Shown here: positions 18,751 to 27,494 of the stretch, in pieces
How the letters are laid out: each line of letters starts with the position of its first letter
Numbering within the stretch: position 1 is the first letter of the stretch
Source of the DNA: Stutzerimonas stutzeri RCH2
Lineage (GTDB): Bacteria; Pseudomonadota; Gammaproteobacteria; Pseudomonadales; Pseudomonadaceae
Assembly: GCF_000327065.1 (NCBI RefSeq)
Contig: NC_019936.1
Location: forward strand, 3,190,001-3,254,000
Direction of reading: 5' to 3'
DNA length: 64,000 bases
The notes under the pieces: generated by a model
What the model was told of the DNA's origin: nothing
Databases searched by the model: none
Seen by the model: the letters and a program-made list of their open reading frames with translations, nothing else
Translations under genes and position numbers: made by a program

Positions 18751-19383
18751 TCAGCGTTGAACCGTGTGCGGCTCCAGGTCGGTAGCCAGTGCCAGGACGC
18801 GTTTGGCTTCCATGTAGCTGGCGCGCCAATACTTGTCATCGAGACTGTCGACCCGAACCCCGCCACTGCGACTGCTGGAGGCATGGATGAATTGGTCATC
18901 GCCGATGTAGATGCCGGCGTGGCTGACGCGACCGCGGCCGCGGTTGTTGAAGAACACCACGTCACCCGGCTCCAGCTCGTTACGCTTGACCACCGGCGCG
19001 TCGAGATTGATCAACTCGCGGGTGGAACGTGGCAGCTCGAGGCCGGCCTCCTTGCGGAACAGAAAGCCGACGAAGCCGCTGCAGTCGAAGCCGGTCTTCA
19101 CCGAACTGCCGCCGAAGCGATAAGGCGTGCCGACCAGCGTGAAGCCGCGCTCCAGAATGCTGTCAGCCAGCTCCGGCAGCTGGTATTCGTGCTCGTCGGT
19201 GAGCTCGGCCAGCGATTCTTCTTCGCTCTTGTCGAGCGCAGCGAAGTCGAAACCAGCCAGGGGATGATTGTGCGACAGCCGAGGCGATGTGATCTGCTGC
19301 TCGGTCTGTACGGGCTGGCCGGCACATGCGGTCAGCAGGGCGATAAGTGCGAGAGGCACGAGGGGTGCGAAGCGTTGGCGCAT
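18751..19383 (-). CDS. NlpC/P60 family peptidoglycan endopeptidase lipoprotein (paralogue)
   Basis: 210 residues from ATG 19383. Signal peptide with lipobox LLTAC (about residue 20), then a 60-residue linker, then the NlpC/P60 domain with catalytic GFDCSGFVGFLF, RVSHAGIYIG and FIHASS. Same domain order and same C-terminal pattern (DSLDDKYWRASYMEAKRVL) as its downstream neighbour, so the pair is a tandem duplication. The longer linker is the main difference. Presumed outer-membrane attached and active in the periplasm. Confidence 0.92.
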   Translation of the reverse strand: MRQRFAPLVPLALIALLTACAGQPVQTEQQITSPRLSHNHPLAGFDFAALDKSEEESLAELTDEHEYQLPELADSILERGFTLVGTPYRFGGSSVKTGFDCSGFVGFLFRKEAGLELPRSTRELINLDAPVVKRNELEPGDVVFFNNRGRGRVSHAGIYIGDDQFIHASSSRSGGVRVDSLDDKYWRASYMEAKRVLALATDLEPHTVQR

Positions 19384-19450
19384 GGGCACGACCGTGTCGG
19401 TGATTTCAAAGTGCCGGCGACTATGCCTTCTATCGCTTCGATGATCAAAT

Positions 19451-20215
19451 TTAATCGGACGAAATGTGACGGATTAAATGCGACAAAACGTCTACGGCCC
19501 TTCCTTCCAGCCGCACGTCGGCGAACGGACTGATATCGGTCGGCTGTAGATTTACCTCGCCGACGAAGCCCCCGCTCTGCCGGGCTTGCCAGACCGGTTC
19601 GAGGATGTAGCCGAAGCTCGCCGTAGTGCCGACTACCAGCACGGCATCAAAGCCGATACGCGATTGCTCCTGCAACCTAGCCAGAGCGTTCGCCGGCAGC
19701 ATTTCCTCGAACAGCACCACCGCCGGACGCAGCACGCCTGCGCAGCCCTGGCAACGAGGCGGCAACGGCTCATGCAAAAGCGACCCCAGCGGCCGCACAT
19801 CGGTTTTGCCGCATGCCATGCAGGACAGCGGTGCCAGCTGGCCGTGAATCTCGATCAAGCGTTCCGGCGGACTGCCGGCGCGGCGGTGAAAGCCATCGAT
19901 GTTCTGCGTCAGCACCCAGGTGCCCGGCTTGCGCCGCTGCAGCGCGGCGATGGCGAAGTGGCCCGCGTTGGGTTCGGCCGCCAGGCAGGCACGCCCGATC
20001 TCGGCGAGATACTTCCAGCACAGCGCCGGATCGCGCTGCAAGGTCGGCCCGGACAGCGCGACCTCGATTGGCAGGCCGTCCTCGGTCGCTCCGTTGTACA
20101 AGCCGCCCAGACCGCGATAAGTCGGCAGCCCCGAATCGGCGGAAAGCCCGGCCCCGGTGATGATCAGCAGGCGTTCAGCAGCGCCCAGCGCCTGGGCAAC
20201 CTTGTCGATATTCAT
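19451..20215 (-). CDS. NAD-dependent protein deacylase, sirtuin family
   Basis: 254 residues from ATG 20215. NAD-binding motifs ITGAGLSADSGLPTYRG and LTQNIDGFHRRAG, catalytic histidine in EIHGQ, zinc site formed by CMAC...CQGCAG, and VVGTTASFGYI. Removes acyl groups from lysines using NAD. Called cobB in E. coli, but given no symbol here to avoid confusion with the cobyrinate a,c-diamide synthase gene nearby. Confidence 0.93.
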   Translation of the reverse strand: MNIDKVAQALGAAERLLIITGAGLSADSGLPTYRGLGGLYNGATEDGLPIEVALSGPTLQRDPALCWKYLAEIGRACLAAEPNAGHFAIAALQRRKPGTWVLTQNIDGFHRRAGSPPERLIEIHGQLAPLSCMACGKTDVRPLGSLLHEPLPPRCQGCAGVLRPAVVLFEEMLPANALARLQEQSRIGFDAVLVVGTTASFGYILEPVWQARQSGGFVGEVNLQPTDISPFADVRLEGRAVDVLSHLIRHISSD

Positions 20216-20349
20216 GAACAGCGGTCGGCTCGAGTCGACTGAAGAAGGCCGCAAGCTGGTGCTAGCGGTGCTCGATGGCCGCGCCGCGGCCACGACTTCA
20301 GACTACGGAAGCCGACTCATGACTGCAAAGCGGAACGCCCGCAGCCGAT

Positions 20350-20640
20350 CTACATGCCCAGCGACATATCGAAAAGCACCGCATAGCCCATGGCACAGAA
20401 CAACCATGCCGGCAGAGGCCCAAGCAACCAGCGCCAGCCCCACCACTGCGGCACGAAACCGACACCATGTACGAAGCCGGCGGAAATGCCCCACATCACC
20501 AGCATCAGCTGCGGATGACTGTAGCCGCCCTGCCCGTCCAGCATCGCGGCCGGATGGATCAGCAGCACCAGCGCCAGCGGCGAAGCCAGCAGCAGCGAGA
20601 GCAGCCGCCCGCCCGCGCCGTAAGCGCTTCTTGCCGCCAT
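20350..20640 (-). CDS. ybgE: YbgE-like cyd-operon membrane protein
   Basis: 96 residues, about three hydrophobic segments, containing HPAAMLDGQGGYSHPQLMLVMWGISAGFVHGVGF. Position after cydX at the end of a cydAB operon, length and topology match the YbgE/CydE family of cyd-operon proteins, whose function is unclear. The start at 20640 lies five bases past the cydX stop. Confidence 0.78.
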   Translation of the reverse strand: MAARSAYGAGGRLLSLLLASPLALVLLIHPAAMLDGQGGYSHPQLMLVMWGISAGFVHGVGFVPQWWGWRWLLGPLPAWLFCAMGYAVLFDMSLGM

Positions 20641-20645
20641 GCTGC

Positions 20646-20750
20646 TCACGGCTCGGCGTCCAGGTCCTGCGTGGCTTCCAGCCACAGCGCATTGATGATG
20701 CCGAAGCTGCAGGCCAGCAGCACACCGAGAATCCAGGTGAAGTACCACAT
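20646..20750 (-). CDS. cydX: Cytochrome bd oxidase small subunit CydX
   Basis: 34 residues beginning MWYFTWILGVLLACSFGI and ending DLDAEP. One membrane helix. CydX proteins begin MWYF.WILG and stabilise the haem b595/d site of CydAB. Found by reading the gap between cydB and ybgE. Confidence 0.95.
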   Translation of the reverse strand: MWYFTWILGVLLACSFGIINALWLEATQDLDAEP

Positions 20751-20798
20751 AAGTCGTTTCTCCTTGGCTGGGCGAGCACAGGGGCCCGCCCTGCTCAG

Positions 20799-21941
20799 TC
20801 AGTACAGGCCGTGGGGATTGGCTTCGATGGTTTTCTGATTGAGTCGGCCCCACATCCGCACGTAGCTCCACAGCGTGTAGCAGAGAATCAGCGGCACGAA
20901 GATGCAGGCCACGACGAACATGATGCCCAGGGTCTTCTTACTCGACACCGCATCCCAGATGGTCAGGCTCGACGCCGGATCGAGGCTGGACGGGAAAACG
21001 AACGGGAACAGCGCGAAGCCGGCGGTACAGATGCTGCCGACGATCATCAGGCTGGTGCCGACGAAGCTCGCACCACCGCTGTTGCGACTGGAACCGAGCA
21101 GCGCCAGCAACGCACCGAGAATGCCCGCGACCGGAGCGATCAGCGTGATCGGATAGCGACCATAGTTGCCCAGCCAACCCGCATTGTCCTGTACCACCTG
21201 CTTATCCAGCAGCGGATTGAGCGCGGCCCCCGGATCGGTCACTGACAGTTGGGTAAAGCCCTGGACACCAAGCATCAGCCACAACCCGGCAGCGAGGAAA
21301 CCAACCAGAAATACCAGTGCACACAGGCGTGTCGCCTGCCGCGAACGCTCGGCCAGGGCGCCATCGGTGCGCAACATCAACCAGGCGCCACCGTGAGCGC
21401 TGAGCATGCTCAGGCTGACGATGCCGCAGAGCAACGCAAAGGGGTTGAGCAGCGCGAAGAACGAGCCCTGGTAGGTCGAGCGCATCAGCTCGTCGAGCTG
21501 GAACGGCAGACCGAGGAACAGGTTGCCGAAGGCCACGCCGAAGACCAATGCCGGCACCGCACCGCCGACGAACAGTGCCCAGTCCCAGGCGCTGCGCCAG
21601 CGTGGGTCTTCCACCTTGCTGCGGTAGTCGAAGCCCACCGGCCGGCAGAACAGCGCGAACAGCACCAGCAGCATCGCCCAGTACAGTCCGGAGAACGCGA
21701 CCGCGTAGACCATCGGCCAGGCAGCGAACAGCGCACCGCCCGCAGTGATGAACCACACCTGGTTGCCATCCCAGTGCGGCGCGATGGTGTTGATCGCCAC
21801 GCGCCGCTCGTTGTCGGTCTTGCCGACGAAGGGCATCAGCGCCATGGCGCCCATGTCGAAGCCATCGGTCAGGGCGAAGCCGATCAGCAGCACGCCGATC
21901 AGCACCCACCAGACGAGTTTGAGAACCTCGTAATCGAACAT
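20799..21941 (-). CDS. cydB: Cytochrome bd ubiquinol oxidase subunit II
   Basis: 380 residues from ATG 21941 (MFDYEVLKLVWWVLIGVLLIGFALTDGFDMG), the standard CydB N-terminus and length. Multiple membrane helices. Family motifs include PHWDGNQVWFITAGGALFAAWP and YSGLYWAML. Structural partner of CydA. Ten bases separate its start from the cydA stop. Confidence 0.96.
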   Translation of the reverse strand: MFDYEVLKLVWWVLIGVLLIGFALTDGFDMGAMALMPFVGKTDNERRVAINTIAPHWDGNQVWFITAGGALFAAWPMVYAVAFSGLYWAMLLVLFALFCRPVGFDYRSKVEDPRWRSAWDWALFVGGAVPALVFGVAFGNLFLGLPFQLDELMRSTYQGSFFALLNPFALLCGIVSLSMLSAHGGAWLMLRTDGALAERSRQATRLCALVFLVGFLAAGLWLMLGVQGFTQLSVTDPGAALNPLLDKQVVQDNAGWLGNYGRYPITLIAPVAGILGALLALLGSSRNSGGASFVGTSLMIVGSICTAGFALFPFVFPSSLDPASSLTIWDAVSSKKTLGIMFVVACIFVPLILCYTLWSYVRMWGRLNQKTIEANPHGLY

Positions 21942-21951
21942 CTCGTTTACC

Positions 21952-23592
21952 TCACACTGCGGTAGGTTCGGGGGGCACATCCTTCGCGACAGTCGGCGCG
22001 GCGACCGCGTCGCGCCGCCGCTGCACCTGGCTGGCGGCGATAGCCTCAAGCTCGAAGTGGTAGCGTCCGGTATGCAGACTGCTCGGCCCGAGACGGGCGA
22101 AGCGGATCATCAGGAACATCTCGATCACCAGCAGCAGGCTGTAGAACGCCACCAGGGCGATCAGCGAGCCCCAGATATCCCCCGCGGCCAGCGTCGAAGT
22201 GGACAGATGGGTCGGCAGCACCTCGGCGATCGACCAGGGCTGACGGCCATGCTCGGCGACATACCAGCCGGTCTGCGCAGCGATCCACGGCAGCGGCAGG
22301 CTGAACAGCGCGAACCTGAGCAACCAGGGTTTGCTCTCCGCATCGCGCTTGATCGATGCCCAGCTCGCCAGGGCGAACAGCAGCAACATCAGGAAGCCAG
22401 CGGCGACCATCACCCGGAAGGTCCAGAACAAGCTGAACACGTTGGGAATGGTGTCCAGCGCAGCAAGCTTGATCTGCTCCTCGCTGGCATCGACCACATC
22501 CGCGGTGTACTTCTTCAGCAGCAACCCGTAACCCAGGTCGTGCTTGACCTCATTGAAGGCGGCGATGGCCTCGGCCGACTTGTCGCCGCTACGTAGCACC
22601 TGCAGCCGCTCGTAGGCGAGCATGCCGTTGCGGATGCGCAGCTCATGCTCGGCAACCAGCTGCTTGATGCCCTTGATTTCCTCGTCCACCGAACGAGTAG
22701 CAATCAGGCCGAGTGCGTAGGGAATCTTCACTTCGTAATCGGTGCGCATCTCCTGCTGGTTGGGCAGGCCGAACAGGGTGAAGCCGGCCGGCGCCGGGTG
22801 GGTGTCCCACTCGGCCTCGATGGCGGCCAGCTTGACCTTCTGCACGTCACCGATTTCGTAGCCGGACTCGTCGCCGAGGATGATCACCGAGATCGTCGAA
22901 GCCAGGCCGAACACCGCGGCGATGGCGAACGAACGGCGAGCGAAGCCCAGGTCGCGCTTCTTCAATAGATAGAAGGAAGAAATCGCCAGCACGAAGATCG
23001 CCCCGGTGACGTAGCCGGCCGAGACGGTATGCACGAACTTGACCTGCGCCACCGGGTTGAACAGCAGCGCGCCGAAGTCCACCAGCTCCATGCGCATGGT
23101 CTCGAAGTTGAACTCCGAGCCGACCGGGTTCTGCATCCAGCCGTTGGCGATGAGAATCCATAGCGCCGAGAGGTTCGAGCCCAACGCCACCAACCAGGTC
23201 ACCGCCAGGTGCTGCACCTTGCTGAGGCGATCCCAGCCGAAGAAGAACAGACCGATAAAGGTCGATTCGAGGAAGAACGCCATCAGCCCCTCGATGGCCA
23301 GCGGCGCACCGAAGATGTCACCGACGTAGTGGCTGTAGTAGGCCCAGTTGGTGCCGAACTGGAACTCCATGGTCAGCCCGGTGGTGACGCCCAGGGCGAA
23401 GTTGATGCCGAACAGCTTGCCCCAAAACTGGGTCATGTCCTTATAGACCTGCTTGCCGGTCATCACATAGACCGACTCCATGATCGCCAGCAGGAACGCC
23501 AGCCCCAGGGTCAGTGGCACGAAGAGAAAGTGATACATCGCCGTCATGGCGAATTGCAGGCGTGAAAGATCTACAACGCTTTCCGAGATCAT
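21952..23592 (-). CDS. cydA: Cytochrome bd ubiquinol oxidase subunit I (long Q-loop type)
   Basis: 546 residues. It carries the haem-bearing subunit motifs: [22 protein letters not shown] with the haem ligand histidine, [47 protein letters not shown] (quinol site) and [12 protein letters not shown]. The region between about residues 250 and 390 is long, as in the E. coli bd-I type, rather than the short-loop CioA common in Pseudomonas. A high-affinity oxidase for low-oxygen growth. Confidence 0.96.
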   Translation of the reverse strand: MISESVVDLSRLQFAMTAMYHFLFVPLTLGLAFLLAIMESVYVMTGKQVYKDMTQFWGKLFGINFALGVTTGLTMEFQFGTNWAYYSHYVGDIFGAPLAIEGLMAFFLESTFIGLFFFGWDRLSKVQHLAVTWLVALGSNLSALWILIANGWMQNPVGSEFNFETMRMELVDFGALLFNPVAQVKFVHTVSAGYVTGAIFVLAISSFYLLKKRDLGFARRSFAIAAVFGLASTISVIILGDESGYEIGDVQKVKLAAIEAEWDTHPAPAGFTLFGLPNQQEMRTDYEVKIPYALGLIATRSVDEEIKGIKQLVAEHELRIRNGMLAYERLQVLRSGDKSAEAIAAFNEVKHDLGYGLLLKKYTADVVDASEEQIKLAALDTIPNVFSLFWTFRVMVAAGFLMLLLFALASWASIKRDAESKPWLLRFALFSLPLPWIAAQTGWYVAEHGRQPWSIAEVLPTHLSTSTLAAGDIWGSLIALVAFYSLLLVIEMFLMIRFARLGPSSLHTGRYHFELEAIAASQVQRRRDAVAAPTVAKDVPPEPTAV

Positions 23593-23768
23593 CTCGGCCC
23601 TCCCTCGGGATTGGCATCCCGTTTATCAAGCAAATGTTCGGCAACACGTACCGAACCGTTCTCGGGAATGCTGGGAGCATCGAACCAGACGTTTTTTATG
23701 GTTATGAGGATCGCGACCTTGACCAGCAGCACCAGCACGATGTCCCGCCTGAGCGATGACTTGAACAT
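23589..23768 (-). CDS. cydP: CydP-like small subunit of cytochrome bd
   Basis: 59 residues from ATG 23768 behind GGAGG. One N-terminal membrane helix after a basic start ([29 protein letters not shown]). The R-R-[DE]-I-x-x-V-L-L-V-K-[VL] pattern and its position immediately upstream of cydA fit the putative cytochrome oxidase small subunit CydP. Its stop overlaps the cydA start by ATGA. Confidence 0.8.
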   Translation of the reverse strand: MFKSSLRRDIVLVLLVKVAILITIKNVWFDAPSIPENGSVRVAEHLLDKRDANPEGGPR

Positions 23769-24096
23769 GCCTACCTCCTTGCTCGCCCGCCCCGGCGCAT
23801 TGCGCCAGGACAGCATGCTGCGATTGAAGGCCCCCTTTGGGGTCGGGAGCCGAAACCTGAACGCAGCAGTCCAGGCTCAATCGCGGCGCCCCGGTCCCAC
23901 CCGTGGAAGCAGTGCTCGGGCTCGGGGCACGCAAAGTGTCCTGCCGCCCCCTTGCCGCCACAACTGCGACAGCCTGCCTCACCTGTGCGGGGCCGCTGCG
24001 CTTCGCGTGCCGCTTCGCTTGAAAAGCATAGACGCACGGGTTGGCGATATGGGGCAGCGCGGTACCGAAACACCGCCATGCGGCATCCTGTCGCGC
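23769..24096. other. Gap upstream of the cyd operon
   Basis: About 330 bases between the cyd operon and the next gene. No convincing coding frame. A short inverted repeat (GGCCCC/GGGGTC around 23830-23846) could form a hairpin but has no T-tract. It must hold the cyd promoter. I looked for an ANR/FNR-type TTGAT-N4-ATCAA site and did not find a clear one. Confidence 0.5.
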
Positions 24097-24681
24097 TCAT
24101 GGCACGCGCAACCAGCGGCGAAAGCCATTGCCAGCAGTGGTCGATAACGGGCTCCAGGCGAAATCCCATGGCGCCGGGGGCAGCTCTTCCTCTTCCGCAG
24201 CAAGCAGACGCGTGCCTGGTCGCACCCGTGGTTTCCAATCGAAGACGTGCTCGCTGCCGCCGCGCCAGCCGAGCACTATGCCTATAGCCGGGCTGTCATC
24301 GCTGGCGACCCAGCGTGCGGCGGCGGCAAGCATCATGGCCTCGATATGCTCCGGCTCGACCAGCTCGCGATAATCTGATGCCAGCAGCCAGCGGCAGACG
24401 CCGAGGTGGAAGGTCCAGTCCAACGCCAGCTGGCAGCCGTAGGCCCAGGTCATGAACTGGCGAAAGATCTCCAGCCCCTCGGGTGGGTCAAGCTTGAGCA
24501 GCCGCGGGCAGACATCGAACAGCGCATGCCAGTACGGCAGCAACTTGGCATCCAGATGCACGAAACTACGGGCGTTGCTGGGGTAATCGGGAAAAGGCAG
24601 CCGATAGCTGACGCGGCTGTCGGCGCGGGTGAATCGTTCCATCATGGTCATGCTGAAAGCCCCTGAATCTGACAGTGCCAT
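24097..24681 (-). CDS. Hypothetical protein, not recognised
   Basis: 194 residues, soluble, rich in tryptophan and aromatic residues (DWTFHLGVCRWLLASDYRELVEPEHIEAMMLAAAARWVASDD). No motif I can assign to a function. Codon use matches neighbouring genes, which supports a real gene. Start uncertain: ATG 24681 has CGGAG upstream and ATG 24651 has AGGGG upstream. Confidence 0.65.
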   Translation of the reverse strand: MALSDSGAFSMTMMERFTRADSRVSYRLPFPDYPSNARSFVHLDAKLLPYWHALFDVCPRLLKLDPPEGLEIFRQFMTWAYGCQLALDWTFHLGVCRWLLASDYRELVEPEHIEAMMLAAAARWVASDDSPAIGIVLGWRGGSEHVFDWKPRVRPGTRLLAAEEEELPPAPWDFAWSPLSTTAGNGFRRWLRVP

Positions 24682-24759
24682 CGGAAAACTCCGACAGTGA
24701 TCCGTCCATTTCGCCGCTACACAGCGGCCGAAGGACGGGCGGAACTCGTCAGTGGGGTT

Positions 24760-25125
24760 TCAGGGCGCGCGGGGATTCAGCGCCGGCCAGTGATGCCGCG
24801 CTCCGCACCACGCTCGCTGCGGCAAGGGTGTCGCGCCTGCTCCGCGGCGGCCAAGCCAGGCCAACGCGAACAGCGCGACGGTCGCGAACAGAACCGAACT
24901 GCACAACGGGCAGTCCAGCGCATGCTGAGACAGGTCATGCACATCGGTGGGAAGTGAAACGGGGCCAGCCGACTTATCGCCAGTGACGCAGAAAGCGTCC
25001 TGCCCCATGGCCAGCCCAAAGCCCACATGAGTGGCGTGGTTCAGGCTGCAGACAAATGCATTGAGCAGGATGCAGGTGAGGAGCACCCATAGGATCTGCG
25101 CACGCTTGTCTTTGACGATGGTCAT
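24760..25125 (-). CDS. DUF2946-type protein
   Basis: 121 residues: an N-terminal hydrophobic signal/anchor (QILWVLLTCILLNAFVCSLNHA), a short periplasmic segment, then DCPLCSSVLFATVALFALAWL. The C-P-x-C motif followed by a hydrophobic helix and the overall arrangement match DUF2946, a family often found near copper or cobalt transport genes. No such partner is adjacent here. Function unknown. Confidence 0.65.
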   Translation of the reverse strand: MTIVKDKRAQILWVLLTCILLNAFVCSLNHATHVGFGLAMGQDAFCVTGDKSAGPVSLPTDVHDLSQHALDCPLCSSVLFATVALFALAWLGRRGAGATPLPQRAWCGARHHWPALNPRAP

Positions 25126-25183
25126 GTTTCGACTTTACACCGCCCGCGTCACGACGGCGCTGCGCTAAACCGTCGCAGCCTCG

Positions 25184-25855
25184 TCAGTGGTTGACGGTGA
25201 ATGCCAGCATCGCCGATAGCTGGCACAACGGACGGCCGCTGTCTGCCTGCCACTGATTGAATGCAGCCTGCACCGCGGCTTGGTCGCGCTGACTGCTGGG
25301 CACCTTGTCGACAATCTGCTGTGCCTTGAGTGCTGCGACAACATCATTGCTGGGAACGAACGTGTCCTTGCCGGCCATGCGCAACAGCCGCGGAGCCGAC
25401 AACCCGCCGAGTTGGCTGCCGTGCTTGGTCAGGTAACGCCAGAGACCGACGATATCGCTGCTTGGCCAGTCGGCCAGCAGATTGCCGAAACTGCCCTTCT
25501 CCTTCGCCACGTCGAGCACAAACTGGGCGTTGCGCGGCACGCTCTTGAGCTTGCCCAAATGACGAATCAGCCGGGCGTCCTGCATCAGCCGCTCGATGTG
25601 CTCGCCACCCATCAGCACTACCTTTTCCGGATCGAAACCGAAGAAAGCCTGCTCGAAGGCCGGCCACTTGGCGTCCACCAGGCTGTGCTTGAGGCCGGCG
25701 CGAAAGATGCGCAGGCTGATCAGCGAAAGGTAGCGATCATCCGACACGCCGCGCAGTTCATCGGCACTGCGCGGTTGCGGCAGGCGCGCCTCCAACGCCG
25801 CGGCCGAGCCGAAGCGATTGAGGCAGTATTCGTGCAGCCATTTGTAGTCTTGCAT
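25184..25855 (-). CDS. DNA-3-methyladenine glycosylase I-like protein
   Basis: 223 residues from ATG 25855 (MQDYKWLHEYCLNRFGSAAALE). Mainly helical, with YLSLISLRIFRAGLKHSLVDAKWPAFEQAFFGFDPEKV and an aromatic/acidic pattern of the Tag base-excision glycosylase family, which removes 3-methyladenine from DNA. The canonical Tag zinc-binding cysteines are not obvious, so this may be a divergent homologue. Confidence 0.7.
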   Translation of the reverse strand: MQDYKWLHEYCLNRFGSAAALEARLPQPRSADELRGVSDDRYLSLISLRIFRAGLKHSLVDAKWPAFEQAFFGFDPEKVVLMGGEHIERLMQDARLIRHLGKLKSVPRNAQFVLDVAKEKGSFGNLLADWPSSDIVGLWRYLTKHGSQLGGLSAPRLLRMAGKDTFVPSNDVVAALKAQQIVDKVPSSQRDQAAVQAAFNQWQADSGRPLCQLSAMLAFTVNH

Positions 25856-25931
25856 GGGTGGGATCCGGTGGTGACGGCAGCGGCACAGGGTGCCGACGAC
25901 GGGCCCGTCCCGCAAGCCCGTCGCCCTCAGC

Positions 25932-27005
25932 TCAACCCCGTAACCGATGTGCCGCGTCACGCAGCATCTGCTCGGTTGCCGTCCAGCCCAGGCAGCCATC
26001 GGTAATGGACACGCCATAGCGCAACGCAGCGGAAAGCGGCTGACAGCCATCGAAAAGATGACTTTCGAGCATCACACCACGCAGGCTCGCGTCGCCGGCC
26101 AGGCGCTGTGCGATTACCGATTCCAGCACTTCTGGCTGGCGCAAAGGGTTCTTGCCGCTATTGGCATGGCTGCAATCGACCATGATCCGCGGCGCGATGC
26201 CTTGCTTCTCCAGCGCCCGGCGAGCGACAGCGACACTGGCCGCGTCGTAGTTGGGCGCGCCATGTCCGCCACGCAGCACCAGGTGGGTATCCGGATTGCC
26301 GCGCGTCTGCAGCAGCGCCGGATGGCCGAGATCATCGATACCGAAATGCTGATGCGGATGCTCGGCCGACCGCATTGCGTCACAGGCGATGCCCAGACTG
26401 CCGTCGGTGCCGTTCTTGAAGCCCACTGGCAGGTCCAGCCCACTGACCAGCTCGCGATGAATCTGCGATTCACTGGTACGTGCACCAATCGCCGCCCAGC
26501 CGAGCAGGTCGTCGAAGTATCCGGCCGCCAGCGGCTGCAGCAGCTCGGTGGCAATCGGCAGACCAGTCTCCAGAATATCCAGTATCAGCCGCCGCGACAG
26601 GTGCAGCCCTTCGGCCATGTTGCCACTGCCGTCCAGATGCGGGTCGTAGACCAGCCCTTTCCAGCCGACGGTGGTGCGCGGCTTTTCCACATAGGCGCGC
26701 ATCACCAGCAGCAGCTGATCGCTGACTTCGGGCGCGAGCGCGGCCAGGCGCTCGGCGTACTCCAGCGCGGCGACAGGATCGTGCAGGGAACAGGGTCCGA
26801 CGACGACCAGCAGGCGCGGATCGCGACCGTCGAGCACGGTGCGGATGGCGTTGCGGTCGTTGTCGATGCGTGCAGCAAGGGCGTCGCTCAAGGGCAGACG
26901 CTGGCGTAGAACGGCAGGGCTTGGCAGCGGCTGCGCGCTGCGACGGGCGACGCTGGCTTCGGCGGTAGCGGGTTGTTTGGCAAGTACGGTGGCGGATGCA
27001 TTCAT
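25932..27005 (-). CDS. 3-deoxy-7-phosphoheptulonate (DAHP) synthase, class I
   Basis: 357 residues. First step of the shikimate pathway, condensing phosphoenolpyruvate and erythrose 4-phosphate. Recognisable AroF/G/H motifs: VVVGPCSLHDPVAALEYAERL, RAYVEKPRTTVGWKGLVYDPHLDGS, GFKNGTDG, LRGGHGAPNYDA and VDCSHANSGK. Which aromatic amino acid inhibits it cannot be read with confidence, so no symbol is given. It is preceded by two aromatic-rich leader peptides and an intrinsic terminator, indicating attenuation by aromatic amino acid supply. Confidence 0.94.
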   Translation of the reverse strand: MNASATVLAKQPATAEASVARRSAQPLPSPAVLRQRLPLSDALAARIDNDRNAIRTVLDGRDPRLLVVVGPCSLHDPVAALEYAERLAALAPEVSDQLLLVMRAYVEKPRTTVGWKGLVYDPHLDGSGNMAEGLHLSRRLILDILETGLPIATELLQPLAAGYFDDLLGWAAIGARTSESQIHRELVSGLDLPVGFKNGTDGSLGIACDAMRSAEHPHQHFGIDDLGHPALLQTRGNPDTHLVLRGGHGAPNYDAASVAVARRALEKQGIAPRIMVDCSHANSGKNPLRQPEVLESVIAQRLAGDASLRGVMLESHLFDGCQPLSAALRYGVSITDGCLGWTATEQMLRDAAHRLRG

Positions 27006-27049
27006 GATCTGGCGGTTCCTTCTGCCGGCGCGGGTGGTCCGCGGCGGCG

Positions 27050-27145
27050 CTAGTCGGGTGTTCGTTCGCGAGCTGTCTGTTGGGCGTCGAAGCGGCTAAA
27101 TCGCCAGTCGTAGCGGTAATAACGGTCGGTGCGGTAGGTGGTCAT
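27050..27145 (-). CDS. Aromatic-rich leader peptide 2 of the DAHP synthase gene
   Basis: 31 residues with a strong ribosome site (GAGGAA six bases before the ATG). The segment YRTDRYYRYDWRFSRF contains four tyrosines, one tryptophan and two phenylalanines. It ends 44 bases before the DAHP synthase start and lies downstream of the terminator, so it could act on translation or coupling rather than on termination. Interpretation as a regulatory leader is inference. Confidence 0.75.
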   Translation of the reverse strand: MTTYRTDRYYRYDWRFSRFDAQQTARERTPD

Positions 27146-27182
27146 GGCGTGTTCCTCGTTGCGTTGGGCCATCAGGTGGCCG

Positions 27183-27219
27183 AAAAAACAAAACCCCCGG
27201 TCGGGTGGCCGACCGGGGG
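27183..27219 (-). terminator. Intrinsic terminator (attenuator) ahead of the DAHP synthase
   Basis: Perfect 11-bp stem CCCCCGGTCGG/CCGACCGGGGG with a four-base loop. On the minus strand it is followed by a T-rich tract interrupted by one G (TTTTGTTTTTT). It lies 51 bases after the stop of leader peptide 1 and before leader peptide 2, the position expected for a transcription attenuator. Confidence 0.85.
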
Positions 27220-27270
27220 TTCGAAAACTGCTCTGGTGGCGACCCTGCTTGCTAGGGCGCCTGTGGGGTA

Positions 27271-27399
27271 TCAGGCGCGCCTGTGGCTAAACCAATACCC
27301 AAAGTAATAACCAGCGGCGGCAACCTGCTGCCCACGAACGACCACGGTGCGAATGGCACCGGCATCGACAACGTTGAGGGCTACAGGGTTCAGGGACAT
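27271..27399 (-). CDS. Aromatic-rich leader peptide 1 of the DAHP synthase gene
   Basis: 42 residues with GGAG six bases upstream of ATG 27399. The C-terminal segment GYYFGYWFSHRRA packs three tyrosines, two phenylalanines and one tryptophan into seven positions just before the stop. The stop codon lies inside a potential hairpin (GGCGCGCCTG/CAGGCGCC) and is followed by the terminator. This is the classical layout of amino-acid attenuation. I did not recognise the peptide from a named family. Confidence 0.8.
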   Translation of the reverse strand: MSLNPVALNVVDAGAIRTVVVRGQQVAAAGYYFGYWFSHRRA

Positions 27400-27494
27400 G
27401 CTGATCTCCAGAAGATGACCGAACCATACTCCGCCGGGGCTGCGCCTTTCAACCGGCACGGCAAAGAAAGTGACTGATTCGGCTGAGGGCCTGG

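Noticed and set aside
23769..24096. An ANR/FNR box upstream of the cyd operon
   Set aside because: I looked for TTGAT-N4-ATCAA and saw no adequate match.
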